Positions 7,343 through 15,333 of a DNA stretch of 64,000 nucleotides are shown one piece after another. The DNA is from Jannaschia donghaensis (GTDB lineage Bacteria > Pseudomonadota > Alphaproteobacteria > Rhodobacterales > Rhodobacteraceae). Each line of letters starts with the position of its first letter. Position 1 is the stretch's first letter. Location of the stretch: positions 123,019 to 187,018 of the forward strand of contig NZ_CXSU01000005.1 in the NCBI RefSeq assembly GCF_001403795.1, in the 5' to 3' direction. The position numbers and the translations under genes are program-made. The notes beneath the pieces were generated by a model. The model was not told the origin of the DNA and searched no databases. It saw only the letters and a program-made list of their open reading frames with translations.

Positions 7343-8667
7343 TGCGGATCGGGATTCTACCGCTGGGGCGACCCACGTTCGATGTGCCGTTTGCCGAAGA
7401 GAAGCTGGCGGCGATGTTGGCCGTGCTGGATGCGTCGGACCATGAGATCGTCGGGCCGCGAACCTTGCTCATGGAGGCCGATGCCGCCGCGCAGGAGGCG
7501 ACGCGCGATGTGGACGTCCTGTTGATATTGCAGGTGACCTTCACCGACGCCGCCTTCGCCACACGCGCCGCCGTCGCCCATCGGGGTCGCGTCGCGATCT
7601 GGGCCGTGCCGGAACCGCGGGTGGGCGGTCGGCTGCGGCTCAATGCGTTCTGCGGGCTGAACCTTCTGTCGCATGCGTTGGGTTTGAACGATCGTCGCTT
7701 CACTTGGGCGTACGGCGATCGGATCGACATCGACGCGCTGCTGACCGGGCCGGAGCTTACGCCCAAACGCGGCGCGCCGACCGACGCCGCGCCCCGAGCC
7801 ATCAACCGCGATCTGAAGATCGGGCGCATCGGCGCGCACCCTGTGGGTTTCGACACCTGCGCTTATGACAAGGTCGACCTTGCGAGGCTGACCGGCGCGC
7901 AGGTGACCGAGCTGGAGCTGCCGGACCTGTTCGACCGCGCGCGCAGCTTGTCAGCCGAGGCCGTCGAACCCTATGCCGCCAAGGCTGCCGACCTGGGCGG
8001 GCTGGACACGCTCGACAAGGGGGAGTTGGACCGGTCCCTTCGATTGGCGGGCGCGCTGGATCAGTTGAAGTCCGAGTATCATTTCGATGCCATGGCAATC
8101 CGCTGCTGGCCCGAGACCTTCACCGAATACGGCGGCGCGGTCTGCGGACCCGTATCGATGCTGGGCGAGGCGCGCACCCCCTGCGCCTGCGAGGCGGATG
8201 TCTACGGCGCGGTGACCCAGGCGATCCTGCAGGATGTGACCGACGCGCCCGTTTTTCTGGCCGATCTGGTGGACATGGACGCACAGACGGGGGTCGTCTG
8301 GCACTGCGGTCAGGCCCCGGTGTCGATGGCGGCACGCGCGCCCGACGCGACCGTGCACACCAACCGCAAACAGGCTCTGTTGCTGGAATTTCCCCTAAAG
8401 GGAGGGCGTGTAACGCTGTTCCGGCTGAGCCAGGCCTACGGCGCGCCACAGGTCGTGATCGCGACCGGGCAGGTCATCGACGCGCCCATGGCCTACACCG
8501 GAACCAGCGGGACGGTGCGCTTCGACCGTGGTGCCGATGCCGTCTGCGCCGACGTGATGGCGTCGGGGTTGGAGCATCATATGGCGCTGGCCTACGGCGA
8601 CCACGCCGATGCGCTGCGCGGCGTGGCCGCGGGCCTGGGCGTGCCGGTGCTGGAGCTGGGGGCATGA
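7342..8667 (+). CDS. L-fucose isomerase-fold protein, probable sulfoquinovose isomerase
   Basis: 441 residues with the two-part architecture of the L-fucose/L-arabinose isomerase superfamily. The C-terminal half carries the likely metal-site residues in the usual order: Glu in CACEADVYGA, Asp in LVDMD and His in VWHCGQAP; the WPETFTEYG segment precedes them. Members are Mn-dependent aldose-ketose isomerases. In the known sulfo-EMP2 route a protein of this superfamily, unlike the YihS isomerase of E. coli, converts sulfoquinovose to sulfofructose; the kinase and aldolase directly upstream make that the best reading. The start ATG shares one base with the aldolase stop (TGATG). Another aldose remains possible as substrate. 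Confidence 0.75.
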   Translation: MRIGILPLGRPTFDVPFAEEKLAAMLAVLDASDHEIVGPRTLLMEADAAAQEATRDVDVLLILQVTFTDAAFATRAAVAHRGRVAIWAVPEPRVGGRLRLNAFCGLNLLSHALGLNDRRFTWAYGDRIDIDALLTGPELTPKRGAPTDAAPRAINRDLKIGRIGAHPVGFDTCAYDKVDLARLTGAQVTELELPDLFDRARSLSAEAVEPYAAKAADLGGLDTLDKGELDRSLRLAGALDQLKSEYHFDAMAIRCWPETFTEYGGAVCGPVSMLGEARTPCACEADVYGAVTQAILQDVTDAPVFLADLVDMDAQTGVVWHCGQAPVSMAARAPDATVHTNRKQALLLEFPLKGGRVTLFRLSQAYGAPQVVIATGQVIDAPMAYTGTSGTVRFDRGADAVCADVMASGLEHHMALAYGDHADALRGVAAGLGVPVLELGA

Positions 8668-9755
8668 TCCGTTACGGCCTGATCGGGGCGGGCATGATGG
8701 GGCAGGAGCATATCCGCAACATCGCCCTTCTGGACGGGGCGATGGTCGCCGCCGTGGCCGACCCGGACGAAGCTATGCGCGCATCGGCCATGGCGGTGTC
8801 CGGCGGGCAGGGTTTCGCGGATGCCGAGGCGCTGATCGCCGCGAACGTCGCGGATGTCTTCCTGATCGCGTCGCCCAACGACATGCACGCCGGCATGGTT
8901 CAGCGTCTGTTGGCGACGGACAAACCCATCCTGGTGGAGAAGCCGCTGGCGACGACGACCGCCGATTGCCGCGATCTGCTGACCCAAGCGCGGGGACGGG
9001 TGGCACCGGTCTGGGTGGCGATGGAATACCGGTACATGCCGCCCGTCCAACGGCTTATGCAGATGATAGATCAGGGCGCGGTGGGAACACCGCGCATGGT
9101 ATCGATCCGGGAACACCGCTTTCCGTTCCTGCAGAAGGTCGACGATTGGAACCGGTTCAACGCGCGCACGGGCGGCACGCTGGTCGAGAAATGCTGCCAT
9201 TTCTGGGATCTAATGCGCCTTATGCTGCGGGCCGATCCGGTGCGGGTCTATGCAAGCGCGGGGGTGGATGTGAACCACCGCGACGAACGCTATGCCGGGG
9301 GCATTCCGGACATCGTCGACAATGCCTATGTGGTCGTCGATTTCGCCAACGGAACCAGAGGAATGCTGGATCTGTGCATGTTTGGCGAAGGGTCGCATTG
9401 GCAGGAATCGATTGCCGTCACGGGCCCCCAAGCCCGGGTGGAGGCGTTCATTCCCGGTCCGGCCCGATTTGCGCCCGACGGCAAGCCGCGCGAGGCGGAA
9501 GTCGTCAGCAGCATCAGGGCATCGAAGGAGGAGGTGAGGGAGGTGGTGCACACACCGCCCGAACTTCTGATTGCCGGCGACCACCACGGCTCCACCTTCT
9601 ATCAGCACCAGCGATTCACCAATCTGGTGCGCGCCGGAACAGGGGTGCCCGAAGTATCGCTTGAAGATGGCTATTGGTCCGTCCTTGTGGGCGAGGCGGC
9701 GGAGGAATCCGCGCGGTCAGGCCATGCGATCGACCTGACGGGACGGGGGGCCTAG
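8664..9755 (+). CDS. Gfo/Idh/MocA-family protein, candidate NAD-dependent sulfoquinovosidase
   Basis: 363 residues. The N-terminal Rossmann domain has GLIGAGMMGQEHIRNI, and EKPLA marks the catalytic-lysine loop typical of Gfo/Idh/MocA proteins; MEYRYMPPVQRLMQMID follows. Most family members are sugar oxidoreductases, but some (GH109, and the NAD-dependent sulfoquinovosidases classed as GH188) use bound NAD to hydrolyse glycosides by a transient oxidation. In an otherwise complete sulfoquinovose operon with no GH31 sulfoquinovosidase in the window, the glycosidase role is attractive but is inference. A plain sugar dehydrogenase is the alternative. The start overlaps the isomerase stop (ATGA), and a repeat element follows it. 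Confidence 0.75.
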   Translation: MIRYGLIGAGMMGQEHIRNIALLDGAMVAAVADPDEAMRASAMAVSGGQGFADAEALIAANVADVFLIASPNDMHAGMVQRLLATDKPILVEKPLATTTADCRDLLTQARGRVAPVWVAMEYRYMPPVQRLMQMIDQGAVGTPRMVSIREHRFPFLQKVDDWNRFNARTGGTLVEKCCHFWDLMRLMLRADPVRVYASAGVDVNHRDERYAGGIPDIVDNAYVVVDFANGTRGMLDLCMFGEGSHWQESIAVTGPQARVEAFIPGPARFAPDGKPREAEVVSSIRASKEEVREVVHTPPELLIAGDHHGSTFYQHQRFTNLVRAGTGVPEVSLEDGYWSVLVGEAAEESARSGHAIDLTGRGA

Positions 9756-9770
9756 GGGCTTCTTCTGGTG

Positions 9771-9804
9771 AAAAATACCTCGGGAGTGTGAGGGCGGTGC
9801 CCTC
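9771..9804. repeat. Short intergenic hairpin repeat, copy 1
   Basis: AAAAATACCTCGGGAG (9771-9786) is followed by a perfect hairpin GAGGGC-GGT-GCCCTC (9790-9804). A second, inverted copy lies at 13158-13200. Elements of this shape are common between genes in Rhodobacterales. It sits between the Gfo/Idh/MocA gene and the next dehydrogenase gene. Confidence 0.6.
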
Positions 9805-9823
9805 ATGCCTGAATGGAGACGAG

Positions 9824-10726
9824 ATGATACTGATAACCGAATTCATGGACGAGGCGTGGGTCGACTGGCTGCGGGACCGTTGCGAAATAGACTACCAACC
9901 CGACCTGCCCGACTTCCCCGAGGAGCTGGCCGAGAAGGCGCAGATGGCGCAGGCCCTGATCGTGCGCAACCGGACGCAGGTGCGCGGTGATCTGCTCTAT
10001 GCCGGGTTTTCCTGTGTCGGACGGCTGGGTGTCGGCCTCGACAATATCGATATGGAGGGATGCGCGGAACGGGATATCGCGGTCTTTCCGGCCACGGGCG
10101 CGAACACGCTGTCGGTGGCGGAATACGTGGTGACGACGGCGGCGATGCTGTTGCGCGGCGCGTACGCGATGCGCCCGGCGATGGAGGCTGGCGACTGGCC
10201 CCGTGGACCGGCCGGACAGGGGCGGGAGATCGCGGGCAAGACGCTGGGTTTGATCGGATACGGTGAAATCGCGCGGGACGCGGCGCGGCTGGGCACGGCG
10301 CTGGGCATGAAGGTTCTCGCCTCTGACCCCTATGCCGACGACTTTCCCGGCGCGATGGAGGGGACCGAAGAAGAGGTGCTGACCACCGCGGACGTCATAT
10401 CGCTTCATGTGCCGTTGACGGACGAAACGCGGGGCATGATCGACGCGGATGTCATCGCCGCCATGAAACCCGGTGCAGTGGTCATCAATGCGGCACGGGG
10501 CGGTGTGGTAGACGAGGCGGCGCTGTGCGACGCGCTGACGTCCGGCCATCTGGGCGGGGCCGCGCTGGATACTTTCGCGTCCGAGCCGCTGGGCACCGAT
10601 CATCCGTTCGCGGGCGTGCCCAACCTGATCCTGACGCCGCATATCGGCGGCGTGACGGCGGAGGCGAATGCCCGCGTGTCGGAAATGACGGCACGCAAGG
10701 TGGCTGCGCACCTGGGACTGGCCTAG
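9824..10726 (+). CDS. slcC: Phosphoglycerate dehydrogenase-like protein, probable (S)-sulfolactate dehydrogenase (SlcC-like)
   Basis: 300 residues of the D-isomer-specific 2-hydroxyacid dehydrogenase family. Visible are GRLGVGLDNIDM, the NAD-binding GLIGYGEIARDAARLG, INAARGGVVDEAAL with the substrate Arg, and TPHIGGVTAEAN with the catalytic His. The opening ILITEFMDEAWV and the compact length resemble SlcC, the 3-phosphoglycerate-dehydrogenase-like enzyme that oxidises (S)-3-sulfolactate to sulfopyruvate. In this operon it would act after sulfolactaldehyde oxidation. The ATG at 9824 has GGAGACGAG ahead of it. Phosphoglycerate dehydrogenase itself is less likely because no serine pathway or ACT domain is present. 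The symbol is by resemblance and context only. Confidence 0.65.
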   Translation: MILITEFMDEAWVDWLRDRCEIDYQPDLPDFPEELAEKAQMAQALIVRNRTQVRGDLLYAGFSCVGRLGVGLDNIDMEGCAERDIAVFPATGANTLSVAEYVVTTAAMLLRGAYAMRPAMEAGDWPRGPAGQGREIAGKTLGLIGYGEIARDAARLGTALGMKVLASDPYADDFPGAMEGTEEEVLTTADVISLHVPLTDETRGMIDADVIAAMKPGAVVINAARGGVVDEAALCDALTSGHLGGAALDTFASEPLGTDHPFAGVPNLILTPHIGGVTAEANARVSEMTARKVAAHLGLA

Positions 10727-10746
10727 GTGCCGGGGTCGAGGATGCC

Positions 10747-11700
10747 ATGGACCTGAACCGCTATATCATCACAGGGAATGGCCTGACGGCGACCTTCACC
10801 GAATGGGGGGCCGCGCTGGTCGATTTGCGTCTGGACGGGGTGGATCATCCGCTGGTCCTGGGCCTAGCCGATCTGGCCGATTATGCGGCCGGGCACTCGA
10901 ACTACATGGGGGCGACAGCGGGGCGGTTTGCCAACCGGATCGGGGACGCGCGGTTCACGCTGGACGGGGTCGAGCATCGGCTGGATGCGAATTTCCAGGA
11001 TCGCCACACGCTGCACGGCGGATCGAAGGGGACGGGCAAGCGCGTGTGGGACGTCGTGGACCACGGGGCGGATACCATCGCTTTCGCCATCGACCTGGCG
11101 GACGGCGAGATGGGGTTCCCCGGCGCGATGCGGATCGAGGCGCGGTTCACCTGTGCGCCGGGACCCTGCCTTCGGATCGCGTATTCCGCCACCTGCGCGG
11201 CCCCCACCATCGTCAATCTGGCGCATCACACCTATTGGAACCTGGACGGCAGCGACGATGTGTCGGGCCACGCCTTGACGGTGCAGGCGGATCGATACCT
11301 GCCACTGGACGACGGGATGATCCCGACCGGCGTGGCGGAGGTTGCGGGCACAGAATTCGATTTCCGGGCCGGGCGGATATTGCCCGGCGGCGACCTGCTG
11401 GACCATAACCTTTGCCTGTCGGATGGACAGGTGCCGCTGCGCGACGTCGCGGTGTTGCGCGTGCGTGGTCTGTCGATGGCGGTGGCGACGACGGAGCCGG
11501 GATTGCAGGTCTATGACGGGGCCAAGCTGCGCACGCCGGTGCCGGGAATCGGGGGGCGCACGTACCGCGCCCATGCCGGTGTCGCCCTTGAGCCGCAGAA
11601 TTGGCCCGACGCACCCAACCATGACGATTTTCCGGCCTGCGTTCTGCGGCCTGGCGAGACATATGAACAGGTGAGCACCTTCACCTTTGCGAAAGGATAG
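10747..11700 (+). CDS. Aldose-1-epimerase (mutarotase), probably for sulfoquinovose
   Basis: 317 residues of the GalM-type mutarotase fold. The family signatures are FANRIGDARFTLDG, HTLHGGSKG, the His of NLAHHTYWNLDG and GLQVYDGAKL, with a C-terminal AHAGVALEPQNWPDAPNH containing the catalytic Glu. Mutarotases speed exchange between alpha and beta sugar anomers. Sulfoquinovose operons often carry a dedicated mutarotase because the glycosidase releases one anomer and the isomerase may need the other. The start lies 20 bases after the preceding stop with GAGGA upstream, and the aldehyde dehydrogenase gene follows after three bases. Confidence 0.9.
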   Translation: MDLNRYIITGNGLTATFTEWGAALVDLRLDGVDHPLVLGLADLADYAAGHSNYMGATAGRFANRIGDARFTLDGVEHRLDANFQDRHTLHGGSKGTGKRVWDVVDHGADTIAFAIDLADGEMGFPGAMRIEARFTCAPGPCLRIAYSATCAAPTIVNLAHHTYWNLDGSDDVSGHALTVQADRYLPLDDGMIPTGVAEVAGTEFDFRAGRILPGGDLLDHNLCLSDGQVPLRDVAVLRVRGLSMAVATTEPGLQVYDGAKLRTPVPGIGGRTYRAHAGVALEPQNWPDAPNHDDFPACVLRPGETYEQVSTFTFAKG

Positions 11701-11703
11701 CAG

Positions 11704-13149
11704 ATGGCGTTTCAGGACTGGATGAAGCAGGCAAACCTGATCGGGGGGGAATGGGTCGGGGCCGACAGCGGCGAGACGATCGACGTGACCAATCCGGTGG
11801 ACGGATCGGTAATCGGGACGATCCCCAAGGGCGGCAAGGCCGAGACCGAGCGCGCGATTTCGGCGGCGACCGAGGCGTTTCCGGGCTTCCGCGACATGTC
11901 GTTGATGGATCGGTGCAACCTTTTGTGGAGGCTGCACGATGCGCTGATGGACAACCAGAAGGAGCTCGCCGAACTGCTGACCGTCGAGATGGGCAAGCCG
12001 ATGGCTGAGTCGATGGGCGAGATCGCGATCGGCGCGCAATACGTCCGCTGGTTCGCCGAAGAAGCGCGCCGCGCCAAGGGCGAGATCGTGCCGGCGGGCG
12101 TGAACGGGCGCCGCATTCTGGTGACAAAACATGCCATCGGGGTGGTCGGCATGATCACGCCCTGGAACTTTCCCAGCAGCATGTTGGCCCGCAAGGTGGC
12201 CCCCGCATTGGCCATGGGCTGCACCGTGGTGGCCAAACCCGCGACGGCGACGCCGTATTCCGGTCTGGCATGGGGCGCGCTGTGTGAAGAAGCGGGGTAT
12301 CCCAAGGGCGTCATGAACGTCGTCACCGGATCGGCCAAGGACATCTCCAAGGCGATGATGGAGAGCTTTGCGGTCCGCAAGATCACCTTCACCGGGTCCA
12401 CTGAGGTGGGCAAGGAGTTGATGCGCGGGGCCGCCGATACGGTCAAGAAGGTGTCGATGGAGTTGGGCGGCAATGCCCCCTTCGTGGTGTTCGACGACGC
12501 CGATATCGACAAGGCCATCGACGGCGCGATGGTGTCGAAGTTCCGCAACGCGGGCCAGACCTGCGTCTGCGCCAACCGCATCTATGTGCAGGCGGGGATC
12601 CATGACGCCTTCGTTGCGAAGCTGAAGGCCCGGACCGAGGCGATGAAGGTCGGCGACGGGCGCGAGGACGGGGTCGAGCAGGGTCCGATGATCGACATGG
12701 ACGCCGTCGAGAAGGTCGAGGATTTCGTGGCCGACGCCAAGGCCAAGGGCGGCGAGATCGTCACCGGCGGGGATCGGCACGAGAAGGGTGGCACGTTCTT
12801 CCAGCCCACGATCATCACGGGGGCGACGCAGGACATGAAGTTCGCCCATGAGGAAATCTTCGGACCCATCGCCCCGGTGTTCAAGTTCGAGACCGAGGAG
12901 GAGGCGATCCGTCTGGCCAACGATACGGTCTATGGTCTGGCTTGCTATGCCTACACGTCGGATCTGGGGCGGGCGTTTCGCCTGAACGAAGGGCTGCAAT
13001 ACGGGATGATCGGCATCAATTCGGGCTTGATCACCACCGTGGAAGCCCCGTTCGGCGGGGTGAAGGAAAGCGGGCTTGGCAAGGAAGGCGGATCGCAGGG
13101 TCTGGAGGATTACGTCGAGACGAAATACGTCTGTATCGACGGGATCTGA
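11704..13149 (+). CDS. SSADH-type aldehyde dehydrogenase, probable sulfolactaldehyde dehydrogenase
   Basis: 481 residues of the NAD(P)-dependent aldehyde dehydrogenase superfamily, closest in pattern to succinate-semialdehyde dehydrogenase (GabD). The catalytic Cys is in NAGQTCVCANR (near residue 288) and the general-base Glu in MELGGNAPFVVFDD; TPWNFPSSMLARK and FTGSTEVGKELM bind the cofactor. Sulfolactaldehyde dehydrogenases of sulfoquinovose pathways belong to this group and yield 3-sulfolactate. The gene is last in the + strand operon, three bases after the epimerase. A true succinate-semialdehyde role cannot be excluded from sequence alone, but no GABA genes accompany it. Confidence 0.85.
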   Translation: MAFQDWMKQANLIGGEWVGADSGETIDVTNPVDGSVIGTIPKGGKAETERAISAATEAFPGFRDMSLMDRCNLLWRLHDALMDNQKELAELLTVEMGKPMAESMGEIAIGAQYVRWFAEEARRAKGEIVPAGVNGRRILVTKHAIGVVGMITPWNFPSSMLARKVAPALAMGCTVVAKPATATPYSGLAWGALCEEAGYPKGVMNVVTGSAKDISKAMMESFAVRKITFTGSTEVGKELMRGAADTVKKVSMELGGNAPFVVFDDADIDKAIDGAMVSKFRNAGQTCVCANRIYVQAGIHDAFVAKLKARTEAMKVGDGREDGVEQGPMIDMDAVEKVEDFVADAKAKGGEIVTGGDRHEKGGTFFQPTIITGATQDMKFAHEEIFGPIAPVFKFETEEEAIRLANDTVYGLACYAYTSDLGRAFRLNEGLQYGMIGINSGLITTVEAPFGGVKESGLGKEGGSQGLEDYVETKYVCIDGI

Positions 13150-13157
13150 GGTCGGTC

Positions 13158-13200
13158 GGGGGTGCTGCCCCCGGCCACACCGGCCCCCCGAGGTGTTTGC
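13158..13200. repeat. Short intergenic hairpin repeat, copy 2 (inverted)
   Basis: The hairpin GGGGG-TGCTG-CCCCC at 13158-13172 is followed by CCCCCCGAGGTGTTTGC (13184-13200), the reverse complement of an arm close to the one at 9771. It lies between converging genes and may act as a terminator for both. Together with copy 1 it frames the slcC-like, epimerase and aldehyde dehydrogenase genes. Confidence 0.55.
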
Positions 13201-13210
13201 GGTCAGAAGG

Positions 13211-14155
13211 TCAGACCGGGTTCGGGGGGGTGCGACCTTCGGCGATGGCGACCGCGTTCTCCAGCGCCATCCGGCCCATGTCTTCGCGCACTTCCAATGC
13301 GGCGGTGCCCAGATGGGGCAGCAAGACGACGTTTTCGAGCGCCTTAAGCGCGTCGGGCACGGTGGGTTCGCGTTCGTAGACGTCAAGGCCCGCGCCACCG
13401 ATCGCCCCGGATTGCAGCGCTTCGATCAATGCGGCTTCGTCCACCACATCGCCGCGTGCGATGTTCACCAGGATGGCGTGCGGCTGCATCGCGGACAGGG
13501 CTTCGGCATCGATGATGTGGCGCGTTTCGGCGGTGGCGGCGAGGGCGGTGACGACGACGTCGGCCTGCGTGCAGACGTCGGCGACGCTGGCCAGTTGATC
13601 GGCCCCGTCGATGCTTTTGTCAGAGCGGTTCCAGAAGACCACCTTCATCCCGAACCCGGCGGTGCAGCGTTTGGCGATGGCCTGCCCGATGCGACCCATG
13701 CCGATGATTCCGACCGTCTTGCCCGACACATGCATCCCCAGCATCTGCACCGGGTGCCAGCCGTGCCAGTCGCCCGCGCGGACCATCCGCTCCCCCTCGC
13801 CGGCGCGGCGGGCGGCCATCAGGATCAGGGTCATGGCGGTGTCCGCCGTGGCGTCGGTGACGGCACCGGGCGTGTTGGTGACGACCAGACCGACGGCGCG
13901 GGCGGCGTCCACGTCGATATGGTTGAAGCCGACACCGAAATTGGCAAGGCCTTTCGCGCGAATGTCGCCGGTGAAGGCATCGGCGGTGAAAGCGTCGCCC
14001 AACGTGGGCAGAACGACGTCATGATCCGCGAGGGCGGCGCGACATTCGTCGACGCCCATCGGTCGGGTGGCGTCGCGGCAGGTAACGTCGAAATGCTCGG
14101 CAAGGGCGGCCATCACGCTGTCAGGCAGGGCGCGGGACACGAAGAGTTTTTTCAA
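13211..14155 (-). CDS. D-2-hydroxyacid dehydrogenase (glyoxylate/hydroxypyruvate reductase type)
   Basis: 314 residues of the D-isomer-specific 2-hydroxyacid dehydrogenase family. The NAD site is VGIIGMGRIGQAIAKRC, the substrate Arg is in VNIARGDVVDEAAL, and the catalytic His is in LLPHLGTAALEVRED. The pattern FGVGFNHIDVDAAR and GLDVYEREP is like GhrB/GyaR glyoxylate reductases, which reduce glyoxylate or hydroxypyruvate in the cytoplasm. It starts at a TTG that overlaps the CsaA stop by four bases (TTGA). It lies on the strand opposite the sulfosugar operon and points toward it, so a role there, for example on sulfopyruvate, is only a possibility. Confidence 0.85.
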   Translation of the reverse strand: MKKLFVSRALPDSVMAALAEHFDVTCRDATRPMGVDECRAALADHDVVLPTLGDAFTADAFTGDIRAKGLANFGVGFNHIDVDAARAVGLVVTNTPGAVTDATADTAMTLILMAARRAGEGERMVRAGDWHGWHPVQMLGMHVSGKTVGIIGMGRIGQAIAKRCTAGFGMKVVFWNRSDKSIDGADQLASVADVCTQADVVVTALAATAETRHIIDAEALSAMQPHAILVNIARGDVVDEAALIEALQSGAIGGAGLDVYEREPTVPDALKALENVVLLPHLGTAALEVREDMGRMALENAVAIAEGRTPPNPV

Positions 14156-14490
14156 TGCATCCGCCCTCCTTCGGACACGGTTTGATCGGGCGAAAGCAAG
14201 ACGACTTCGCCGGTGGCATCGGGCAGGCCGAGGACGAGGACCTCGGACATGAAGGTGCCGATCTGGCGGGGCGGAAAGTTGACGACGGCAACGACCTGAC
14301 GCCCCACGAGCGTCTCGGGCGTGTAATGCGCCGTCACCTGAGCGGAGGTCTTCCGCTCACCGATCTCGGCACCGAAATCGATCCACATCTTGATCGCAGG
14401 CTTACGCGCCTCGGGGTAGGGTTCGGCGCGAATGACGCGACCGACACGAATATCGACCTTCAGGAAGTCATCGAAATCGATCTCGCTCAT
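14152..14490 (-). CDS. csaA: CsaA-like tRNA-binding domain protein
   Basis: 112 residues made up of a single EMAP/OB-fold tRNA-binding domain: FLKVDIRVGRVIRAEPYPEA at the start, then KTSAQVTAHYTPETLVGRQV, VVNFPPRQIGTFMSEVLVLG and a short tail. This is the full length of CsaA, a dimeric cytoplasmic protein related to the C-terminal domain of methionyl-tRNA synthetase and described as an export-related chaperone. Its start overlaps the proC stop by four bases (14487-14490) and its stop overlaps the next start, so proC, csaA and the dehydrogenase are one translationally coupled unit. Confidence 0.9.
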   Translation of the reverse strand: MSEIDFDDFLKVDIRVGRVIRAEPYPEARKPAIKMWIDFGAEIGERKTSAQVTAHYTPETLVGRQVVAVVNFPPRQIGTFMSEVLVLGLPDATGEVVLLSPDQTVSEGGRMH

Positions 14491-15281
14491 GTTCGCAACT
14501 CCCGCGAGCGGTCGGCGGCCGCTTTGACGGTGCGCGCCATCAGGTCAGGCAGCTCCTTCATCAGCACCTCCAACCCCGCTTGGGTCGTGCCATTGGGCGA
14601 GGTGACGTTGACGCGCAACTGGCCGGGGTCTTCGCCCGTCATGGCCAATTCGCCCGACCCGGCCACGGTCGCGCGGGCCAGTTGCAGCGCCAGATCGTCC
14701 GGCAGGCCCTGTGCCACCCCGGCGTCGCGCAGCGCCTCGATCATGTGGAACACATAGGCGGGGCCGGAGCCCGACAGGCCCGTGACCGCGTCCATCTGGT
14801 CTTCGTGGTCCAGCCGAACGACTTCCCCCACGGCCGCCAGAAAGCCTTCGGCAAGGTCCAGATCCGCTGGGCCAGTCCGACTGTTCCCGACGATCGCCGT
14901 GATCCCACGCCCGACAGCGGCGGGGGTGTTGGGCATGGCGCGGATAATGCGGGCGTCCACGCCGAAGGCCGTTTCGAACGCCGCAATGGGCGTTCCGGCC
15001 GCGATTGAGACGAAAAGCGTGTCCGACAAACCGCGAAGCGCGGGCAGGGCGTCGCCCATCATCTGCGGTTTGACCGCAATCAGCGTGATGGCCGGGGTAT
15101 CGGGAAGATCGGTATTCAAGGCGACGCCGGTGCCCCGCAACCAGTCCGATGGGTGGGGGTCGAGCACGGTTGCCGCCTGCGGCGTCAGGCCCCGGTCCAG
15201 CCAGCCCGCCAGCATCGCGCCGCCCATCTTGCCGCACCCCAGAAGAACGACGCCACGGGCATTGATGTCGGTGAAGTCCAT
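14487..15281 (-). CDS. proC: Pyrroline-5-carboxylate reductase
   Basis: 264 residues. The N-terminal Rossmann motif LLGCGKMGGAMLAGW binds NAD(P)H, IRAMPNTPAAVGRGITAI is a family signature, and the C-terminal domain has the diagnostic AVTGLSGSGPAYVFHMIEAL and VTSPNGTTQAGLEVL. It performs the last step of proline synthesis, reducing 1-pyrroline-5-carboxylate. The ATG at 15281 is preceded by GGAGGGATC; the frame stays open upstream but without family similarity. First gene of the proC-csaA-dehydrogenase unit, 52 bases after the YbjN-like gene on the same strand. Confidence 0.96.
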   Translation of the reverse strand: MDFTDINARGVVLLGCGKMGGAMLAGWLDRGLTPQAATVLDPHPSDWLRGTGVALNTDLPDTPAITLIAVKPQMMGDALPALRGLSDTLFVSIAAGTPIAAFETAFGVDARIIRAMPNTPAAVGRGITAIVGNSRTGPADLDLAEGFLAAVGEVVRLDHEDQMDAVTGLSGSGPAYVFHMIEALRDAGVAQGLPDDLALQLARATVAGSGELAMTGEDPGQLRVNVTSPNGTTQAGLEVLMKELPDLMARTVKAAADRSRELRT

Positions 15282-15333
15282 GATCCCTCCGGTTTTCGCG
15301 ACCCTAAGCGGCGTCCCTAAGCGTGCCAAGGCG

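Noticed and set aside
10864-13398. 844-codon - strand open frame opposite the mutarotase and aldehyde dehydrogenase genes
   Set aside because: Shadow frame of GC-rich coding sequence; the real genes on the + strand have complete motifs and ribosome sites.
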